Below are positions 36,659 through 47,574 of a stretch of DNA of 64,000 nt, in pieces. Made by a program: the position numbers and the translations under genes. Origin of the DNA: an uncultured Pseudomonadales bacterium (GTDB lineage Bacteria; Pseudomonadota; Gammaproteobacteria; Pseudomonadales; Azotimanducaceae); contig CALKBV010000007.1 in NCBI GenBank assembly GCA_937775265.1, forward strand, positions 248,001 through 312,000, read 5' to 3'. The first letter of the stretch is position 1. The number at the start of each line of letters is the position of its first letter. A model generated the notes under the pieces. That model was not told the origin of the DNA, did not search any database, and was given only the letters and a program-made list of their open reading frames with translations.

Positions 36659-37882
36659 ATGGCAGCAGCTAATCAACTATTTGCATGGGAAGGCACCGAC
36701 AAGTCTGGCAAAAAGACTAAAGGTGAAATCAAAAGCTCCAACGCCAATATCGCCAAGGCAGAGCTCAGGAAAAAGGGGATTAACCCGACCAAAGTGAAGA
36801 AGAAAAGTGGCGGCTTCGCCCTTGCCAGCTTTGGGGCAAAAGTCACCCCTGCGGATATCGCGCTCTTCACTCGCCAACTTGCAACAATGATGAAAGCCGG
36901 TGTACCACTTGTTCAGTCCTTCGAGATTGTGGCTGACGGTATGGACAACCCCGCGATGAAAGAACTAATCCTCAAGATTCGGGACGAAGTTTCTTCTGGT
37001 CAATCATTCGCCCATGCCATTAAAACCCAACCAGAACATTTCGATGATCTGTTCTGCAACCTTGTGGAAGCAGGTGAGCAGTCCGGTGCGCTGGAAACCA
37101 TGCTTGATCGACTGGCAGAATATAAAGAAAAGTCCGAACAGCTGAAAGCCAAAATCAAAAGCGCAATGAACTATCCAATAGCAGTACTGGTCGTTGCCGG
37201 GGTCGTATCCGGTATTCTATTAGTCAAGGTAGTTCCCCAGTTCGAGGAAATCTTTGCTGGTTTCGGTGCAGAGCTCCCTGAGTTTACCCAGATGGTTGTA
37301 AATATGTCCCGGTTTATGACCGAATGGTGGTTTGCTGGATTAGCGGGGTTGGCCGTCGTGTTTTTTACCTTCAAGCAAATGCATAAACGATCCAAGACAC
37401 TCAGGGATGGGCAGGAGCGATTGATGCTTAAGATCCCAATCCTTGGCGATATTCTTGATAAGTCCTGTATCGCTCGCTTTTCACGAACACTTTCAACAAC
37501 CTTCTCTGCTGGTGTTCCGCTTGTTGACGCGCTGGAGTCTGTCGCCGGCGCCGCTGGGAACGTCGTTTACCTGGAAGCGATTAACAAGATCAGAGAAGAG
37601 GTCTCGGGCGGTATTCAGCTGAACACTTCAATGAAAGCTTCCGGTGTATTCCCTAACATGGTGATTCAGATGGTCGCAATCGGTGAAGAAGCCGGTGCGC
37701 TCGATAGCATGCTGGACAAGGCAGCGAGCTACTACGAAGAAATGGTCGACAACTCTGTTGATGGTTTAACCAGTCTGATGGAACCTATTATCATGTCGTT
37801 TCTCGGGGTCGTGATCGGTGGATTGATTATCGCGATGTACCTTCCTATCTTTAGTATGGGTGACGCAATCAGTGGCAAGTGA
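36659..37882 (+). CDS. pilC: Type IV pilus inner-membrane platform protein PilC
   Basis: 407 residues. Two copies of the GspF/PilC domain (about 75-200 and 280-400), each with FTRQLATMMKAGVPLVQS or FSRTLSTTFSAGVPLVDA, and three membrane segments. Couples PilB to the growing pilus. Lies 34 bp after pilB and 34 bp before pilD. Confidence 0.96.
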   Translation: MAAANQLFAWEGTDKSGKKTKGEIKSSNANIAKAELRKKGINPTKVKKKSGGFALASFGAKVTPADIALFTRQLATMMKAGVPLVQSFEIVADGMDNPAMKELILKIRDEVSSGQSFAHAIKTQPEHFDDLFCNLVEAGEQSGALETMLDRLAEYKEKSEQLKAKIKSAMNYPIAVLVVAGVVSGILLVKVVPQFEEIFAGFGAELPEFTQMVVNMSRFMTEWWFAGLAGLAVVFFTFKQMHKRSKTLRDGQERLMLKIPILGDILDKSCIARFSRTLSTTFSAGVPLVDALESVAGAAGNVVYLEAINKIREEVSGGIQLNTSMKASGVFPNMVIQMVAIGEEAGALDSMLDKAASYYEEMVDNSVDGLTSLMEPIIMSFLGVVIGGLIIAMYLPIFSMGDAISGK

Positions 37883-37916
37883 GCCACCGAACTAAGCCAG
37901 GACATTAGCTGAATTC

Positions 37917-38831
37917 ATGCTGCAAGAAGCTGCCACTTTACAGGCACACTATCCCTTATTCGCGCCAATGGTCGCTTTCCTGTTCGGATCTGCGATCGGC
38001 AGTTTCATTAACGTTGCAGTCTATCGTCTGCCGATCATGTTGACGCGTGACTGGCGACAGCAATCCCTGGAAATTCTCGCGGATGCGACGGGTAAAGACC
38101 CGCTTGTTGCTGACCTCGCCAAGCGACTGCCCACCCACGAGACTCCCTTTAACCTGGTGGTCCCAAACTCAACCTGCCCACACTGCGATGTCCGAATAAA
38201 ACCCTGGCATAACATACCCATTGTCGGATACTTCCTCGTCAAAGGGCGGTGCGCGAATTGCCGGCAAGCCATCAGTGGCAGATACCCCCTGGTAGAAGTC
38301 ACCACTGCAATCCTGACGGCCCTGGTCATCGCAGTACTTGGGCCAAACCTACACGGTCTAGCCGGATGTTTTCTCCTCTGGTCTCTGGTCGCGCTTGCAC
38401 TCATAGATTTCGACACGCAATTACTTCCTGATGACATCACCATGCCCTTCCTCTGGATTGGCCTGGTCATCAATTATTTCGGTGTCATAACCTCGTTCGA
38501 TAACGCCTTTTGGGGCGCCTGCGTGGGGTACATGATCCTCTGGACAATTTTTCACCTCTTCAAACTGGTGACAGGCAAGGAGGGCATGGGGTACGGCGAC
38601 TTTAAGATGCTTGCAATGTTGGGCGCCTGGCTTGGTGTTCAGAGCGTCCCCCTGATCATTGTTTTGTCATCCTTCGCTGGTGCTGCTATTGGCGGAACGA
38701 TGATTATTTTCGGTCGCGACAAAGCCAAACCGATCAAGTTTGGGCCTTTCCTCGCCGTTGCCGGATTCATCGCATTGCTCTGGGGCAACAAACTCATCGA
38801 TATGTATCTTATATTTAGTTTCGGCGTCTGA
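37917..38831 (+). CDS. pilD: Prepilin peptidase / N-methyltransferase PilD
   Basis: 304 residues, polytopic. Cleaves and N-methylates type IV prepilins such as the two encoded at 33.5-34.5 kb. The cytoplasmic zinc loop has Cys87, Cys90, Cys112 and Cys115. Catalytic aspartates lie in ALIDFDTQLLPD (about 164-166) and in GMGYGD (Asp228). The TGA stop overlaps the coaE ATG by one base (TGATG). Confidence 0.96.
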   Translation: MLQEAATLQAHYPLFAPMVAFLFGSAIGSFINVAVYRLPIMLTRDWRQQSLEILADATGKDPLVADLAKRLPTHETPFNLVVPNSTCPHCDVRIKPWHNIPIVGYFLVKGRCANCRQAISGRYPLVEVTTAILTALVIAVLGPNLHGLAGCFLLWSLVALALIDFDTQLLPDDITMPFLWIGLVINYFGVITSFDNAFWGACVGYMILWTIFHLFKLVTGKEGMGYGDFKMLAMLGAWLGVQSVPLIIVLSSFAGAAIGGTMIIFGRDKAKPIKFGPFLAVAGFIALLWGNKLIDMYLIFSFGV

Positions 38832-39433
38832 TGTCTAAATTTGTAGTAGGTTTACGCGGTGGTATAGGTACGGGGAAATCCACCGTCTCGGAATTGTTCG
38901 CCGACGCTGGCATTGTCGTCGCCGACGCGGACATATCTGCCCGAACAGTAGTTGAACCGGGTAAACCCGCGTACGAAGCCATCGTCGAGCGATTTGGCGA
39001 GTCGGTAGTCCAAAAAGATGGAACGCTTGATCGTCCGGTGCTACGGGAACTCGTGTTTTCCGATAACGACCATCGATTGTTCGTGGAAAAGCAGACTCAT
39101 AGCTCCATTGTCGAGGATCTTCTAAACATTACATCCAGCGCAGATTCTGATTACGCAATACTGGTTCTTTCAACTGGCATCGGGAGAAACCCCATGATGG
39201 ATCGACTGCTGGTTGTAGACGCTCCCTTGGAAGACCAAATCAGTCGTGTCATGCAGAGAGACAACAATACGCAGAAACAAGTGGCAGCGATCTTGCGCGC
39301 ACAACCTGATCGCAAGGCCAGAATGACTGATGCGGACGATGTGATCATCAATGACGGCGAACAGCACCAACTTACGCTGGAAGTGCAAAAGCTCCATCAG
39401 CTATATTTAGCTTTATCAACAGGCGGGAACTAA
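38831..39433 (+). CDS. coaE: Dephospho-CoA kinase, divergent
   Basis: 200 residues. Would phosphorylate dephospho-CoA to CoA. P-loop GGIGTGKST (10-18), DADISAR (32-38) and the lid segment MQRDNNT...ARM...DDVIINDG fit CoaE, as does the position after pilD and before yacG. However, the conserved PLLxE segment is replaced by STGIG (about 114-118), and the LHP motif reads THSS (89-92), so the substrate pocket is unusual. It may be a low-activity enzyme, with another CoaE elsewhere. Confidence 0.82.
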   Translation: MSKFVVGLRGGIGTGKSTVSELFADAGIVVADADISARTVVEPGKPAYEAIVERFGESVVQKDGTLDRPVLRELVFSDNDHRLFVEKQTHSSIVEDLLNITSSADSDYAILVLSTGIGRNPMMDRLLVVDAPLEDQISRVMQRDNNTQKQVAAILRAQPDRKARMTDADDVIINDGEQHQLTLEVQKLHQLYLALSTGGN

Positions 39434-39435
39434 AC

Positions 39436-39636
39436 ATGGCTAACCTCATCGTAAAATGCCCTACCTGCGACAAAGCGGTTGCCTGGGTAGCTTCCAGTAA
39501 GTTCCGGCCGTTTTGTTCGGACAGGTGTCGACTAATTGATCTTGGGGAATGGGCTGAGGGTAACCGGTATATTCCATCCGATGCTGACCATGATGACGTC
39601 ACTGAATCCGATATCCACGGGCAGGACCTAACTTAG
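39436..39636 (+). CDS. yacG: Zinc-binding DNA gyrase inhibitor YacG
   Basis: 66 residues. Four zinc cysteines: Cys8, Cys11, Cys27 and Cys31 (CPTCDK... FCSDRC), followed by the family ending [15 protein letters not shown] and an acidic tail. E. coli YacG binds GyrB and inhibits gyrase. Two bases after coaE; converges on argJ with 20 bp between stops. Confidence 0.95.
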   Translation: MANLIVKCPTCDKAVAWVASSKFRPFCSDRCRLIDLGEWAEGNRYIPSDADHDDVTESDIHGQDLT

Positions 39637-39656
39637 AGGCGGTTTAAGCTCTGCAC

Positions 39657-40862
39657 TCATGTCCGGTATTCTGCATTAATCGTCACATACTCATGTGACA
39701 AATCACTGGTCCACACCGTTTCTGTTTCATTTCCTATATTCAGCTCAACGCGTATGGTGATCTCTGCATGCTCCATTACTTCCGCGCCCATCTCTTCACG
39801 ATAATTTTTGTCCTTACCGCCTGACTTCATGAGGCAGACATCACCAAGGTAAACGTCAATCTTTGAATGGTCGACAGTCGCGTCAGCCTTGCCTATCGCC
39901 ATAACTATTCTGCCCCAGTTGGCATCACTGGCAAACAGTGCCGTTTTCATGAGCGGTGAATTGGCAATCGCGTAGGCGATACTAAGACAGTCTTGCCTGG
40001 TCATACCGCCCGACACATTAACCGTCACGAATTTAGTTGCACCTTCGCCGTCACGAATAATACCGTGGGCGAGTTCCTGCATCACTGAAAAAAGCGCCTC
40101 TTGAAAACTCGCTCTTGCAGCTCCTGCATCACAACCGACACCAGAAACCCCGGTGGCCGTCAACATGCAGGAGTCGTTGGTCGATGTATCGCTATCCACG
40201 GTAATACGGTTGAATGACTGCTCGGCTCCTGTTTTTAACAATTCCTGCAAAACCGGTTTGGAGACCACCGCATCAGTGGCTATATAGGTGAGCATTGTTG
40301 CCATATCGGGCTGTATCATCCCAGAGCCCTTGGCGATACCAGTAATTGTCACAGCCTTGCCTTCTATCTCCAAAAGGCGAGTTGCAATCTTGGGCCGGGT
40401 ATCGGTCGTCATAATGCCTTGAGCAGCGAGCAACCAGTTCGTTTCATCGAGCGTTGGGATCAACTCTGGCAATGCGTCGGTAATGTTCGCAACCTGCAGC
40501 TTTTCGCCAATAACACCTGTAGAAAATGGAATTACCTCATTAGGCCTAACACCGGTTTGCTGTGACAGAGCTTTGCAGCAAGTCACCGCATCAGACTTAC
40601 CCTCATCTCCGGTGGCTGCATTCGCGTTACCGCTGTTAATCAGGAAGTACCGACTATCGCGCTGATCAAGATGCTCCCGGCCAACCAGCACGGGCGCCGC
40701 TGCAAAATGGCTTTGCGTGAACATTCCGGCAGTGACACTGCCAGACACGAATTCAAACAAAACGAGATCAAGCTGATCTACACCCTTGATGCCGCAAGGA
40801 ACTCCCCCCAGACGAACGCCCGGAACAATGTGGAAATCCGTTGAATAATCGCCAACAGCCAT
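39657..40862 (-). CDS. argJ: Bifunctional glutamate N-acetyltransferase / amino-acid acetyltransferase
   Basis: 401 residues. Recycles the acetyl group from N-acetylornithine to glutamate and can also make N-acetylglutamate in arginine synthesis. The precursor is self-cleaved at the conserved ATM: here MATMLTYIATDA near residue 187, giving Thr as the new N-terminus. ITVDSDTSTNDS and the C-terminal SHEYVTINAEYRT are typical. Lies downstream of secA on the same strand, as in Pseudomonas. Confidence 0.96.
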   Translation of the reverse strand: MAVGDYSTDFHIVPGVRLGGVPCGIKGVDQLDLVLFEFVSGSVTAGMFTQSHFAAAPVLVGREHLDQRDSRYFLINSGNANAATGDEGKSDAVTCCKALSQQTGVRPNEVIPFSTGVIGEKLQVANITDALPELIPTLDETNWLLAAQGIMTTDTRPKIATRLLEIEGKAVTITGIAKGSGMIQPDMATMLTYIATDAVVSKPVLQELLKTGAEQSFNRITVDSDTSTNDSCMLTATGVSGVGCDAGAARASFQEALFSVMQELAHGIIRDGEGATKFVTVNVSGGMTRQDCLSIAYAIANSPLMKTALFASDANWGRIVMAIGKADATVDHSKIDVYLGDVCLMKSGGKDKNYREEMGAEVMEHAEITIRVELNIGNETETVWTSDLSHEYVTINAEYRT

Positions 40863-40988
40863 TAGCTAGTTCCCGTCCAGAAATTTTGATTCCAGGCAAA
40901 ACCTGGCGCGACATACAGGTAATATTAGCTTAATAATCAACTTGTTATCGGTAAATAGCCACCGCGGTGTAGTATTCTCGGACACGAA

Positions 40989-43721
40989 TTAGCCAAGCTT
41001 TCCGTGACAGGCTTTATATTTTTTACCGGAGCCGCAGGGGCAAGATTCATTTCTGCCCACTTTCTTATCAGGTCTCACAAAGGGTTCGTTTAGTTCATCA
41101 GCGGGTGTCTTCACTGCTGCACCATCCATCCCAGGGCTACCATCCTTCTGGTAATTTTTTTGCACCCTTGATTCCTCTTCGCGGCGCCTGAGTTCAAGCG
41201 CTTCCGCGTCCTCTTCGGACTGAAACTGAACTCTGGACAAAAAGCGAATCACGTCAAACCTGACACTTCTAAGCAGATTATCAAAAAGGTCGAAAGCTTC
41301 TCGCTTGTACTCATCTTTGGGCTTTTTCTGTGCATAGGCTCGCAGATGAATTCCCTGCCGCAGATAATCCATCGCCGCAAGATGTTCTTTCCAAAGGCCA
41401 TCCAGGATATCGAGCATGATGCGTTTCTCAAACATTCGGAGCTGCGGTCCTACCAGTGCTTCCTTCTTGACGTATTCCGCACGGATCTCACCAACGATTC
41501 TTTGTCGCAAAGTATCCTCAAAAAGCGAAGAATCTTCATCCAGCCAGTTTTGAACCGGCAGCTTCACGTTAAACTCGGTGTGGCAGGCAGACTCCAGGCC
41601 CGGCACGTCCCACTGCTCCTCTAGGCTCTGAGGAGGGATGTAACCATCAATGACTTCATCAATGACATCATCCCAGAGAGCATCGACAATATGAGAGATT
41701 TCTTCTGACTCGATCAGCTCGTTACGCTGTCCGTAAATCATCTGGCGCTGGTCATTCGCAACATCATCATATTCAAGCAGTTGTTTACGAATATCGAAGT
41801 TACGACCCTCAACTTTTCGCTGCGCCTTCTCAATCGCGTTAGTAACCATCTTGTGTTCGATGGCTTCCCCATTTTCCATGCCCATGTTCTGCATGAACCC
41901 GCGAACCCGATCAGACGCAAAGATCCTCATCAGGTCATCTTCCAAGGACAGATAGAATCTGGAGTAGCCCGGATCACCCTGACGCCCGGCACGACCCCGT
42001 AGCTGGTTATCTATTCGACGGCTCTCATGTCGTTCCGTACCAATGACGTGCAACCCCCCGGCCTCCAGGACCTGGTCATGGCTTTCCTGCCAGGCCACTT
42101 TGATTTTCTCAACTTGGTCGGGTGTAGGGGCTTCAAGACGCGCTACTTCTGCTTCCCAGCTCCCACCGAGAATAATGTCAGTACCTCGACCTGCCATGTT
42201 TGTAGCGATAGTGACTGTCCCCGGCCTACCAGCCTGGGCAATAATTTCTGCTTCTTTCTCATGGAACTTAGCATTTAGAACGCTGTGTTTGACCTTCTTT
42301 TTATTAAGCAACTCGGAAAGCAGTTCTGATGTTTCGATGGAAGCGGTACCCACCAAAACTGGCGCGTTATTCGCCAGACAGTCGGCGATCTCATCAGCAA
42401 TCGCCTCAAACTTCTCAGCATGGCTCATAAATATAAGGTCGTTCAGGTCACGGCGAACCATTGGTAGGTTCGTTGGAATAACAACCACGTCAAGCCCATA
42501 GATCTGCCTGAATTCAAATGCCTCGGTATCGGCCGTTCCAGTCATGCCAGCCAATTTATTGTACAACCGGAAATAGTTCTGAAAGGTAGTAGAAGCCAGC
42601 GTCTGGCTTTCGTTGGTAATGTTGACATTTTCCTTGGCTTCAATCGCCTGGTGAATACCGCCAGACCAGCGGCGCCCGGGCATGGTTCGACCTGTGTGCT
42701 CATCGACAATAACAATCTCACCTTCAGCGACGATGTAATCCACATCGCTTTTATAAAGCTTGTGAGCTTTCAGGGACGCACTGACGTGGTGAAACAACGT
42801 AAGGTTAGCAGTGCCATAAAGGCTCTCACCCTCTGCGAGTAAACCCTTGCGAACAAGAAGATTTTCAATTTTCTGGTGACCTTCCTCAGTAAGTTCAACA
42901 TCTCGTTGTTTTTCATCCACGAAATAGTCGCCGGGCGGTTCTCTCTCTTCTTCTATGTCTTCAGGTGTTTTAACCTGCTCGACCAAACCAGGAACTATCC
43001 CGTTGATGGCTTTGTAAACATCTGCAGTATTCTCAAGCCCGCCTGAAATAATTAGAGGTGTTCTCGCCTCATCGATAAGGATCGAATCGACCTCATCGAC
43101 AATGGCAAAATTCATTCTGCGCTGGACTCTTTCTTCAGCAGAGAAAGCCATATTGTCGCGCAGGTAATCAAAACCAAATTCGTTATTTGTACCGTAGGTT
43201 ACATCTGCCTGGTAGGCACGCTGCTTCTCGTCCGCTGACTGTCCGGCATAGACCACACCGACAGTCATACCCAGGGTCACAAAGATTGACCCCATCCATT
43301 CGGCGCCCCACTTGGCCAGGTAGTCATTTACCGTCACCAAATGCACACCGTCACCACTAATTGCATTCAGGTACAGTGGCAGCGTCGCGACGAGAGTCTT
43401 ACCTTCGCCAGTTCGCATTTCTGCAATTCGACCCTCGTGAAGTGTAATCCCGCCAATCATCTGGACATCAAACAACCTTAAGCCGAGCGCGCGTTTACCT
43501 GCTTCACGGACTGTAGCGAACGCCTCTGGCAGGATATCTTCAAGGGACTCACCTGCCTCAAGCCGGGATTTCAGTTTCGCTCTCTGTCCGATTAACGCTT
43601 CCGCAGAAAGTGTCTCGATATCATCTTCCAGCACATTCACTCGTAGAACCGTTTTTCGCATTCGTTTCAGTTCGCGTTCGTTCTTGCTGCCAAAGACTTT
43701 GCTTAGCACCTGCAATACCAT
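40989..43721 (-). CDS. secA: Preprotein translocase motor ATPase SecA
   Basis: 910 residues, usual length. Peripheral ATPase that pushes secreted proteins through SecYEG. Walker A in [12 protein letters not shown] near 104, [19 protein letters not shown] near 210, helicase motif [10 protein letters not shown] near 578, and the C-terminal zinc SEC-C motif [14 protein letters not shown]. The acidic/basic linker before it is variable. M23 peptidase and DUF721 genes precede it; no secM was seen. Confidence 0.98.
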   Translation of the reverse strand: MVLQVLSKVFGSKNERELKRMRKTVLRVNVLEDDIETLSAEALIGQRAKLKSRLEAGESLEDILPEAFATVREAGKRALGLRLFDVQMIGGITLHEGRIAEMRTGEGKTLVATLPLYLNAISGDGVHLVTVNDYLAKWGAEWMGSIFVTLGMTVGVVYAGQSADEKQRAYQADVTYGTNNEFGFDYLRDNMAFSAEERVQRRMNFAIVDEVDSILIDEARTPLIISGGLENTADVYKAINGIVPGLVEQVKTPEDIEEEREPPGDYFVDEKQRDVELTEEGHQKIENLLVRKGLLAEGESLYGTANLTLFHHVSASLKAHKLYKSDVDYIVAEGEIVIVDEHTGRTMPGRRWSGGIHQAIEAKENVNITNESQTLASTTFQNYFRLYNKLAGMTGTADTEAFEFRQIYGLDVVVIPTNLPMVRRDLNDLIFMSHAEKFEAIADEIADCLANNAPVLVGTASIETSELLSELLNKKKVKHSVLNAKFHEKEAEIIAQAGRPGTVTIATNMAGRGTDIILGGSWEAEVARLEAPTPDQVEKIKVAWQESHDQVLEAGGLHVIGTERHESRRIDNQLRGRAGRQGDPGYSRFYLSLEDDLMRIFASDRVRGFMQNMGMENGEAIEHKMVTNAIEKAQRKVEGRNFDIRKQLLEYDDVANDQRQMIYGQRNELIESEEISHIVDALWDDVIDEVIDGYIPPQSLEEQWDVPGLESACHTEFNVKLPVQNWLDEDSSLFEDTLRQRIVGEIRAEYVKKEALVGPQLRMFEKRIMLDILDGLWKEHLAAMDYLRQGIHLRAYAQKKPKDEYKREAFDLFDNLLRSVRFDVIRFLSRVQFQSEEDAEALELRRREEESRVQKNYQKDGSPGMDGAAVKTPADELNEPFVRPDKKVGRNESCPCGSGKKYKACHGKLG

Positions 43722-43791
43722 CTTACTTTTTCTCTATATAATCAATAAGTTAGGCGAGGGTGCTCGCCACGAAAAATCTAAGATATTGGCA

Positions 43792-44715
43792 TCAGCGACT
43801 GGCGCGATGGATATAACTCGAGGGGTCGACAACGCGACCGTTTTTGAATACTTCAAAGTGAACATGAGGGCCGGTCGAACGACCACTACTGCCCATCAGG
43901 CCAATGACTTCGCCTTTGCGGACGATATCACCAGATTTTACTTTTAGATCTTTATGATGGCCGTAACGAGTCGAGTAGCCACCGCCATGGTTGATTTCCA
44001 CCATCTTGCCGTAGCCATTTCGGGTATCAGCATAGACAACAACGCCTGCGGCAACTGAAATGACATCAGCGCCGTTCTTACCCGCAAAATCAACGCCATT
44101 GTGCCATGCCCGGTTTCCAGAAATCGGGTCGCTTCTATGACCAAAGCGCGATGACATCCATCCTTTCTTTACAGGTCGCCCCGCAATGAATACATCACGA
44201 TCCATTTTCCTCTTGGCTAACAAAGTTTCCAAAACACCAAGTTGCTGCTCACGGTCTTCAATGTCATGCGCCAGCCGATCCAGTAAATCAATGTAAGCAG
44301 GTGGTTGGTAGCCCGCCTGCCCCACAGGATTCTCTGGTCCACCCATCGCCGGGGGCTGGGAGAAATCAAATTCACCTTCTTCTAGTCGACCAACTTCCGT
44401 CAGTCGTTCACCCAGAGCGTCAAGACGAACAATTCGTGCCTGAAGCTGAGCGATTCGAAGTGCCGATGCCGCAAGCGTATGCTCTGCATCGCCTCTTGTG
44501 GTTTCTATCGCGTATCGTTGCTCATCAAGAACCTCACGCCACTTGGCAACCATTTCACCTGTCAGTGCGGCCTCACCAACCCCAAATCGGTAAGCGAAGT
44601 AACCCGCTGCAGCAGGAATTGAAATCAGTCCTGCTAGTGCGACGCCAAAGATAAATGCATTAGCATTAAAGGATCGATGTCTGCCGGTTTTGTTGTCAAC
44701 GATGATGAACTTCAT
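43792..44715 (-). CDS. M23 family metallopeptidase (LytM-like), membrane anchored
   Basis: 307 residues from the ATG at 44715; a GTG at 44733 is also in frame. One membrane segment (about 20-43) is followed by a coiled-coil-like stretch (50-170) and an M23 domain. The zinc motif HNGVDFAG and the HVHFEVFKNG motif are complete, so an active peptidoglycan endopeptidase is likely. Its place between secA and lpxC is conserved in Pseudomonas relatives and fits wall growth or division. Confidence 0.92.
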   Translation of the reverse strand: MKFIIVDNKTGRHRSFNANAFIFGVALAGLISIPAAAGYFAYRFGVGEAALTGEMVAKWREVLDEQRYAIETTRGDAEHTLAASALRIAQLQARIVRLDALGERLTEVGRLEEGEFDFSQPPAMGGPENPVGQAGYQPPAYIDLLDRLAHDIEDREQQLGVLETLLAKRKMDRDVFIAGRPVKKGWMSSRFGHRSDPISGNRAWHNGVDFAGKNGADVISVAAGVVVYADTRNGYGKMVEINHGGGYSTRYGHHKDLKVKSGDIVRKGEVIGLMGSSGRSTGPHVHFEVFKNGRVVDPSSYIHRASR

Positions 44716-44753
44716 AGATACTGTTTTCTTCACTCTTCCAGACGCGCCATTAC

Positions 44754-45191
44754 ATGTCCCGTGTGCCCAAATCTATTAGGTCAACACAGCAGATTCTCAA
44801 AGGGTCTAATCATATACTGCATTCACTCTATGCCCAATCCCAAGACTTGCGAACTATACAGCAAATTGTGGATGGCGTGCTGGATGTTGAAACAAGCGTG
44901 GCTTCCTTAAAAAACAATGAGTTAACGCTGCTAACCTCTAAAAGTACCCAGGCGACCCAGATCCGGTATCGTCAACGTAATATCATTTCTACACTTCGTC
45001 GGCGTGGTCTTGAGGTTTCTTCCCTCAAAATTAAGGTTCAACCCATCTTTTCTGCTAAAAAGCCTGAAGACAGCGAGCGCTATCTGACACCCCGGAATGC
45101 CTCCCAACTGCAGCTGACCGCGGCGTACATTGAGGATGAAGCCCTTAGAAATGCCCTGATTAAGCTCTCGAAGAGAACCCGGGGTGACTAG
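44754..45191 (+). CDS. DUF721 (DciA-like) domain protein
   Basis: 145 residues. [48 protein letters not shown] is the DUF721 core; the domain is shared with DciA, the ancestral loader of the DnaB helicase. The C-terminal part is family-variable. Convergent with lpxC (4-bp overlap of ends) and divergent from the M23 gene, the Pseudomonas arrangement. Confidence 0.85.
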   Translation: MSRVPKSIRSTQQILKGSNHILHSLYAQSQDLRTIQQIVDGVLDVETSVASLKNNELTLLTSKSTQATQIRYRQRNIISTLRRRGLEVSSLKIKVQPIFSAKKPEDSERYLTPRNASQLQLTAAYIEDEALRNALIKLSKRTRGD

Positions 45192-46114
45192 AATTCGCTA
45201 TTGACCAGACCGCCATAAGAAATGGGCGCATCTTCCGCCTTGTCAAAGGTGATAATTTCCCAGGCATCCGTTTGCCTTAATAATTTCTTACGCAGCGCGT
45301 GATTTTCCGTGTGTCCAGACTTGTAGCCAACGAACTCACCAATCAGGCTATAACCCAGAAGGTACATATCACCAATCGCATCCAGGATCTTGTGCCTGAC
45401 AAACTCATCTTCGTGACGCAGACCATCGTCGTTCAGGATGCGGTACTCATCCACCACAACGGCATTATCCAGACTGCCGCCCTGGGCCAGGTTACGTTCA
45501 CGCAGGTGCTCAAATTCCTGCATCAGGCCAAATGTTCGAGCCCGGCTAACTTCCTTGACAAATGATGTCATTGAAAAGTCGACTGTGGCTTGCTGTTCCT
45601 TGATCACTGCATTGTCATAGACAATTGTGTGGCTGACCCTGAACCCATCGTAGGGACGAATTGTCGCTGACTGGTTATAGGAACGCGCGCTTTCTTCATC
45701 GTTAACCCGAACTTCCTTTTTGATCCGGATGAATTTCTTGAGAGCGTTCTGATCTTCGATTCCTGCAGATTGGATCAGAAAAACAAAGGTGGCGGCGCTA
45801 CCGTCCATAATTGGCATTTCTGGCCCACTAACCTCAACATAAGCGTTATCAATACCAAGGCCACTAAAAGCCGACATCAAATGCTCGATGGTGGAGATAT
45901 TCTGGCCATCTCGAGAAATTGTAGTAGCGAGGGTAGTATTTCCAACGAACTCCGTTAGCGCAGGGATCTCAACCGCTGGGTCAGCGTCTACCCTTACGAA
46001 TATGATGCCGGAATCAGCGGCAGCGGGCCTGAGCGTCAGGTATATCTTCTCGCCAGTGTGCAGACCAACGCCTGTCGCACGAATGACGTTTTTCAACGTT
46101 TTTTGCCTGATCAT
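45188..46114 (-). CDS. lpxC: UDP-3-O-acyl-N-acetylglucosamine deacetylase LpxC
   Basis: 308 residues. Catalyses the committed step of lipid A synthesis, so the cell makes LPS. Zinc ligands His78 (STIEHLMSA), His241 and Asp245 ([10 protein letters not shown]), with Glu77 and His268 as catalytic residues. Lies 214 bp downstream of ftsZ on the same strand. Confidence 0.98.
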   Translation of the reverse strand: MIRQKTLKNVIRATGVGLHTGEKIYLTLRPAAADSGIIFVRVDADPAVEIPALTEFVGNTTLATTISRDGQNISTIEHLMSAFSGLGIDNAYVEVSGPEMPIMDGSAATFVFLIQSAGIEDQNALKKFIRIKKEVRVNDEESARSYNQSATIRPYDGFRVSHTIVYDNAVIKEQQATVDFSMTSFVKEVSRARTFGLMQEFEHLRERNLAQGGSLDNAVVVDEYRILNDDGLRHEDEFVRHKILDAIGDMYLLGYSLIGEFVGYKSGHTENHALRKKLLRQTDAWEIITFDKAEDAPISYGGLVNSEF

Positions 46115-46170
46115 TGTCTGTTTTCGTCCCCGAGTGCGGCGCGAATACTACCAAATGCCCTTGCCAACCT

Positions 46171-46197
46171 CTATGCCAAATCGCGAATTTGGCATAG
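46171..46197. repeat. Perfect 11-bp inverted repeat between ftsZ and lpxC
   Basis: CTATGCCAAAT (46171-46181) and ATTTGGCATAG (46187-46197) around CGCGA. No T tract follows on either strand, so a regulatory site or leader hairpin for lpxC is at least as likely as a terminator. Confidence 0.6.
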
Positions 46198-46328
46198 ATT
46201 CCGCTAACTGGAGTCTATGACTACAAAAATCACATTAAGTTTCAAGAACCGGTAAAAAAACCCAAGAACAATACCGGCATCGAAGTTAGTAACCATTCAC
46301 TCACATAGTGACCGATGATCAGAGTCGG

Positions 46329-47489
46329 CTAGTCTGCCTGACGCCTAAGGAAAGCAGGAATATCAAGATACTCCAGGTCCTTGTCTGCGTGCAGATCAAC
46401 CTCGTCAGTGCCATTAACTGCAGCATTTCGAATCACTGTGGGTCGCTCGAAATCCGAATAATCAGGCACGCCATCACCAGCCACCTTTTTCTTTATCTCG
46501 TCTTTCATTTTTGGCGATCTTTCCATCTGCCCCTGGACACCCAATCCTGTTGCGACAACGGTCACGCGCAGCTCATCACCCATCGACTCATCAATAACAG
46601 TACCGATGACAACCGTAGCGTTTTCAGAAGCAAAATCTTCAACGGTCGCTCCAACTTCAGAGAATTCACCCAGAGAGATGTCTGTACCTGCGGCAATGTT
46701 CACCAACACACCCCGAGCTCCCGTGAAATCTACATCTTCGAGCAATGGTGAACGAATCGCAGATTCTGCTGCTTCTCTGGCACGACCCTCACCACTGGCA
46801 TTGCCACTACCCATCATGGCCATACCCATTTCAGACATCACAGTGCGAACATCCGCAAAGTCGACATTGATCATACCGGGCCTAATAATCAGATCCGCTA
46901 TACCCTGCACAGCACCGGATAAAACGTCGTCCACTGACCCAAATGCCTCAAGCAATGGCGTCTTTTCCCCGAGGATAGTCAGTAACTTTTCATTAGGAAT
47001 AGTAATCAGCGAGTCGACATGCTGGGAAAGCTCAACGATCCCTTCTTCAGCAATTCTCATTCTTTTCTTGCCTTCGAACACAAAGGGCTTAGTCACTACC
47101 GCAACCGTGAGAATTCCCATTTCCTTGGCAATCTCGGCAACGATAGGTGCAGCCCCTGTGCCGGTACCACCACCCATACCAGCGGTGATGAACACCATAT
47201 CGGAACCATTTAGACTTTCAGCAATACGTTCTCGGTCCTCTAGCGCCGCATCCCTGCCCATTAAAGGGTTCGCACCTGCACCGAGTCCTCGGGTAATTCC
47301 GGAACCCAATTGAAGAAGCGTTCTGGCACCCAGGTTTTTGAGTGCCTGTGCGTCAGTATTGGCGCAAATAAACTCAACTCCCTGGACATCCTGCTTGACC
47401 ATATGTTCAACGGCATTACCACCACCGCCCCCTACACCGATCACTTTAATGACCGCGTTTTCTGGTGCGCTATCGACGATTTCAAACAT
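46329..47489 (-). CDS. ftsZ: Cell division GTPase FtsZ
   Basis: 386 residues. Tubulin-like protein that forms the Z ring. GTP-binding GGGTGTG at 106-112, T7 synergy loop NVDFAD at 208-213, and a conserved C-terminal peptide LEYLDIPAFLRRQAD that would bind FtsA/ZipA. GAGGAGG lies 6 bases before the ATG. Last gene of the division cluster, 85 bp after ftsA. Confidence 0.98.
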   Translation of the reverse strand: MFEIVDSAPENAVIKVIGVGGGGGNAVEHMVKQDVQGVEFICANTDAQALKNLGARTLLQLGSGITRGLGAGANPLMGRDAALEDRERIAESLNGSDMVFITAGMGGGTGTGAAPIVAEIAKEMGILTVAVVTKPFVFEGKKRMRIAEEGIVELSQHVDSLITIPNEKLLTILGEKTPLLEAFGSVDDVLSGAVQGIADLIIRPGMINVDFADVRTVMSEMGMAMMGSGNASGEGRAREAAESAIRSPLLEDVDFTGARGVLVNIAAGTDISLGEFSEVGATVEDFASENATVVIGTVIDESMGDELRVTVVATGLGVQGQMERSPKMKDEIKKKVAGDGVPDYSDFERPTVIRNAAVNGTDEVDLHADKDLEYLDIPAFLRRQAD

Positions 47490-47574
47490 AGTTAACCTCC
47501 TCAGGCTAAGACAATTCTTGTAAACGAGTGTTTAGTATTAGTGAAAATTTCATTAGTAATCGTTGTTGCAAACA

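Noticed and set aside
46606-47313. 235-codon plus-strand frame opposite ftsZ
   Set aside because: Ser/Pro-rich antisense shadow with no ribosome site or family.
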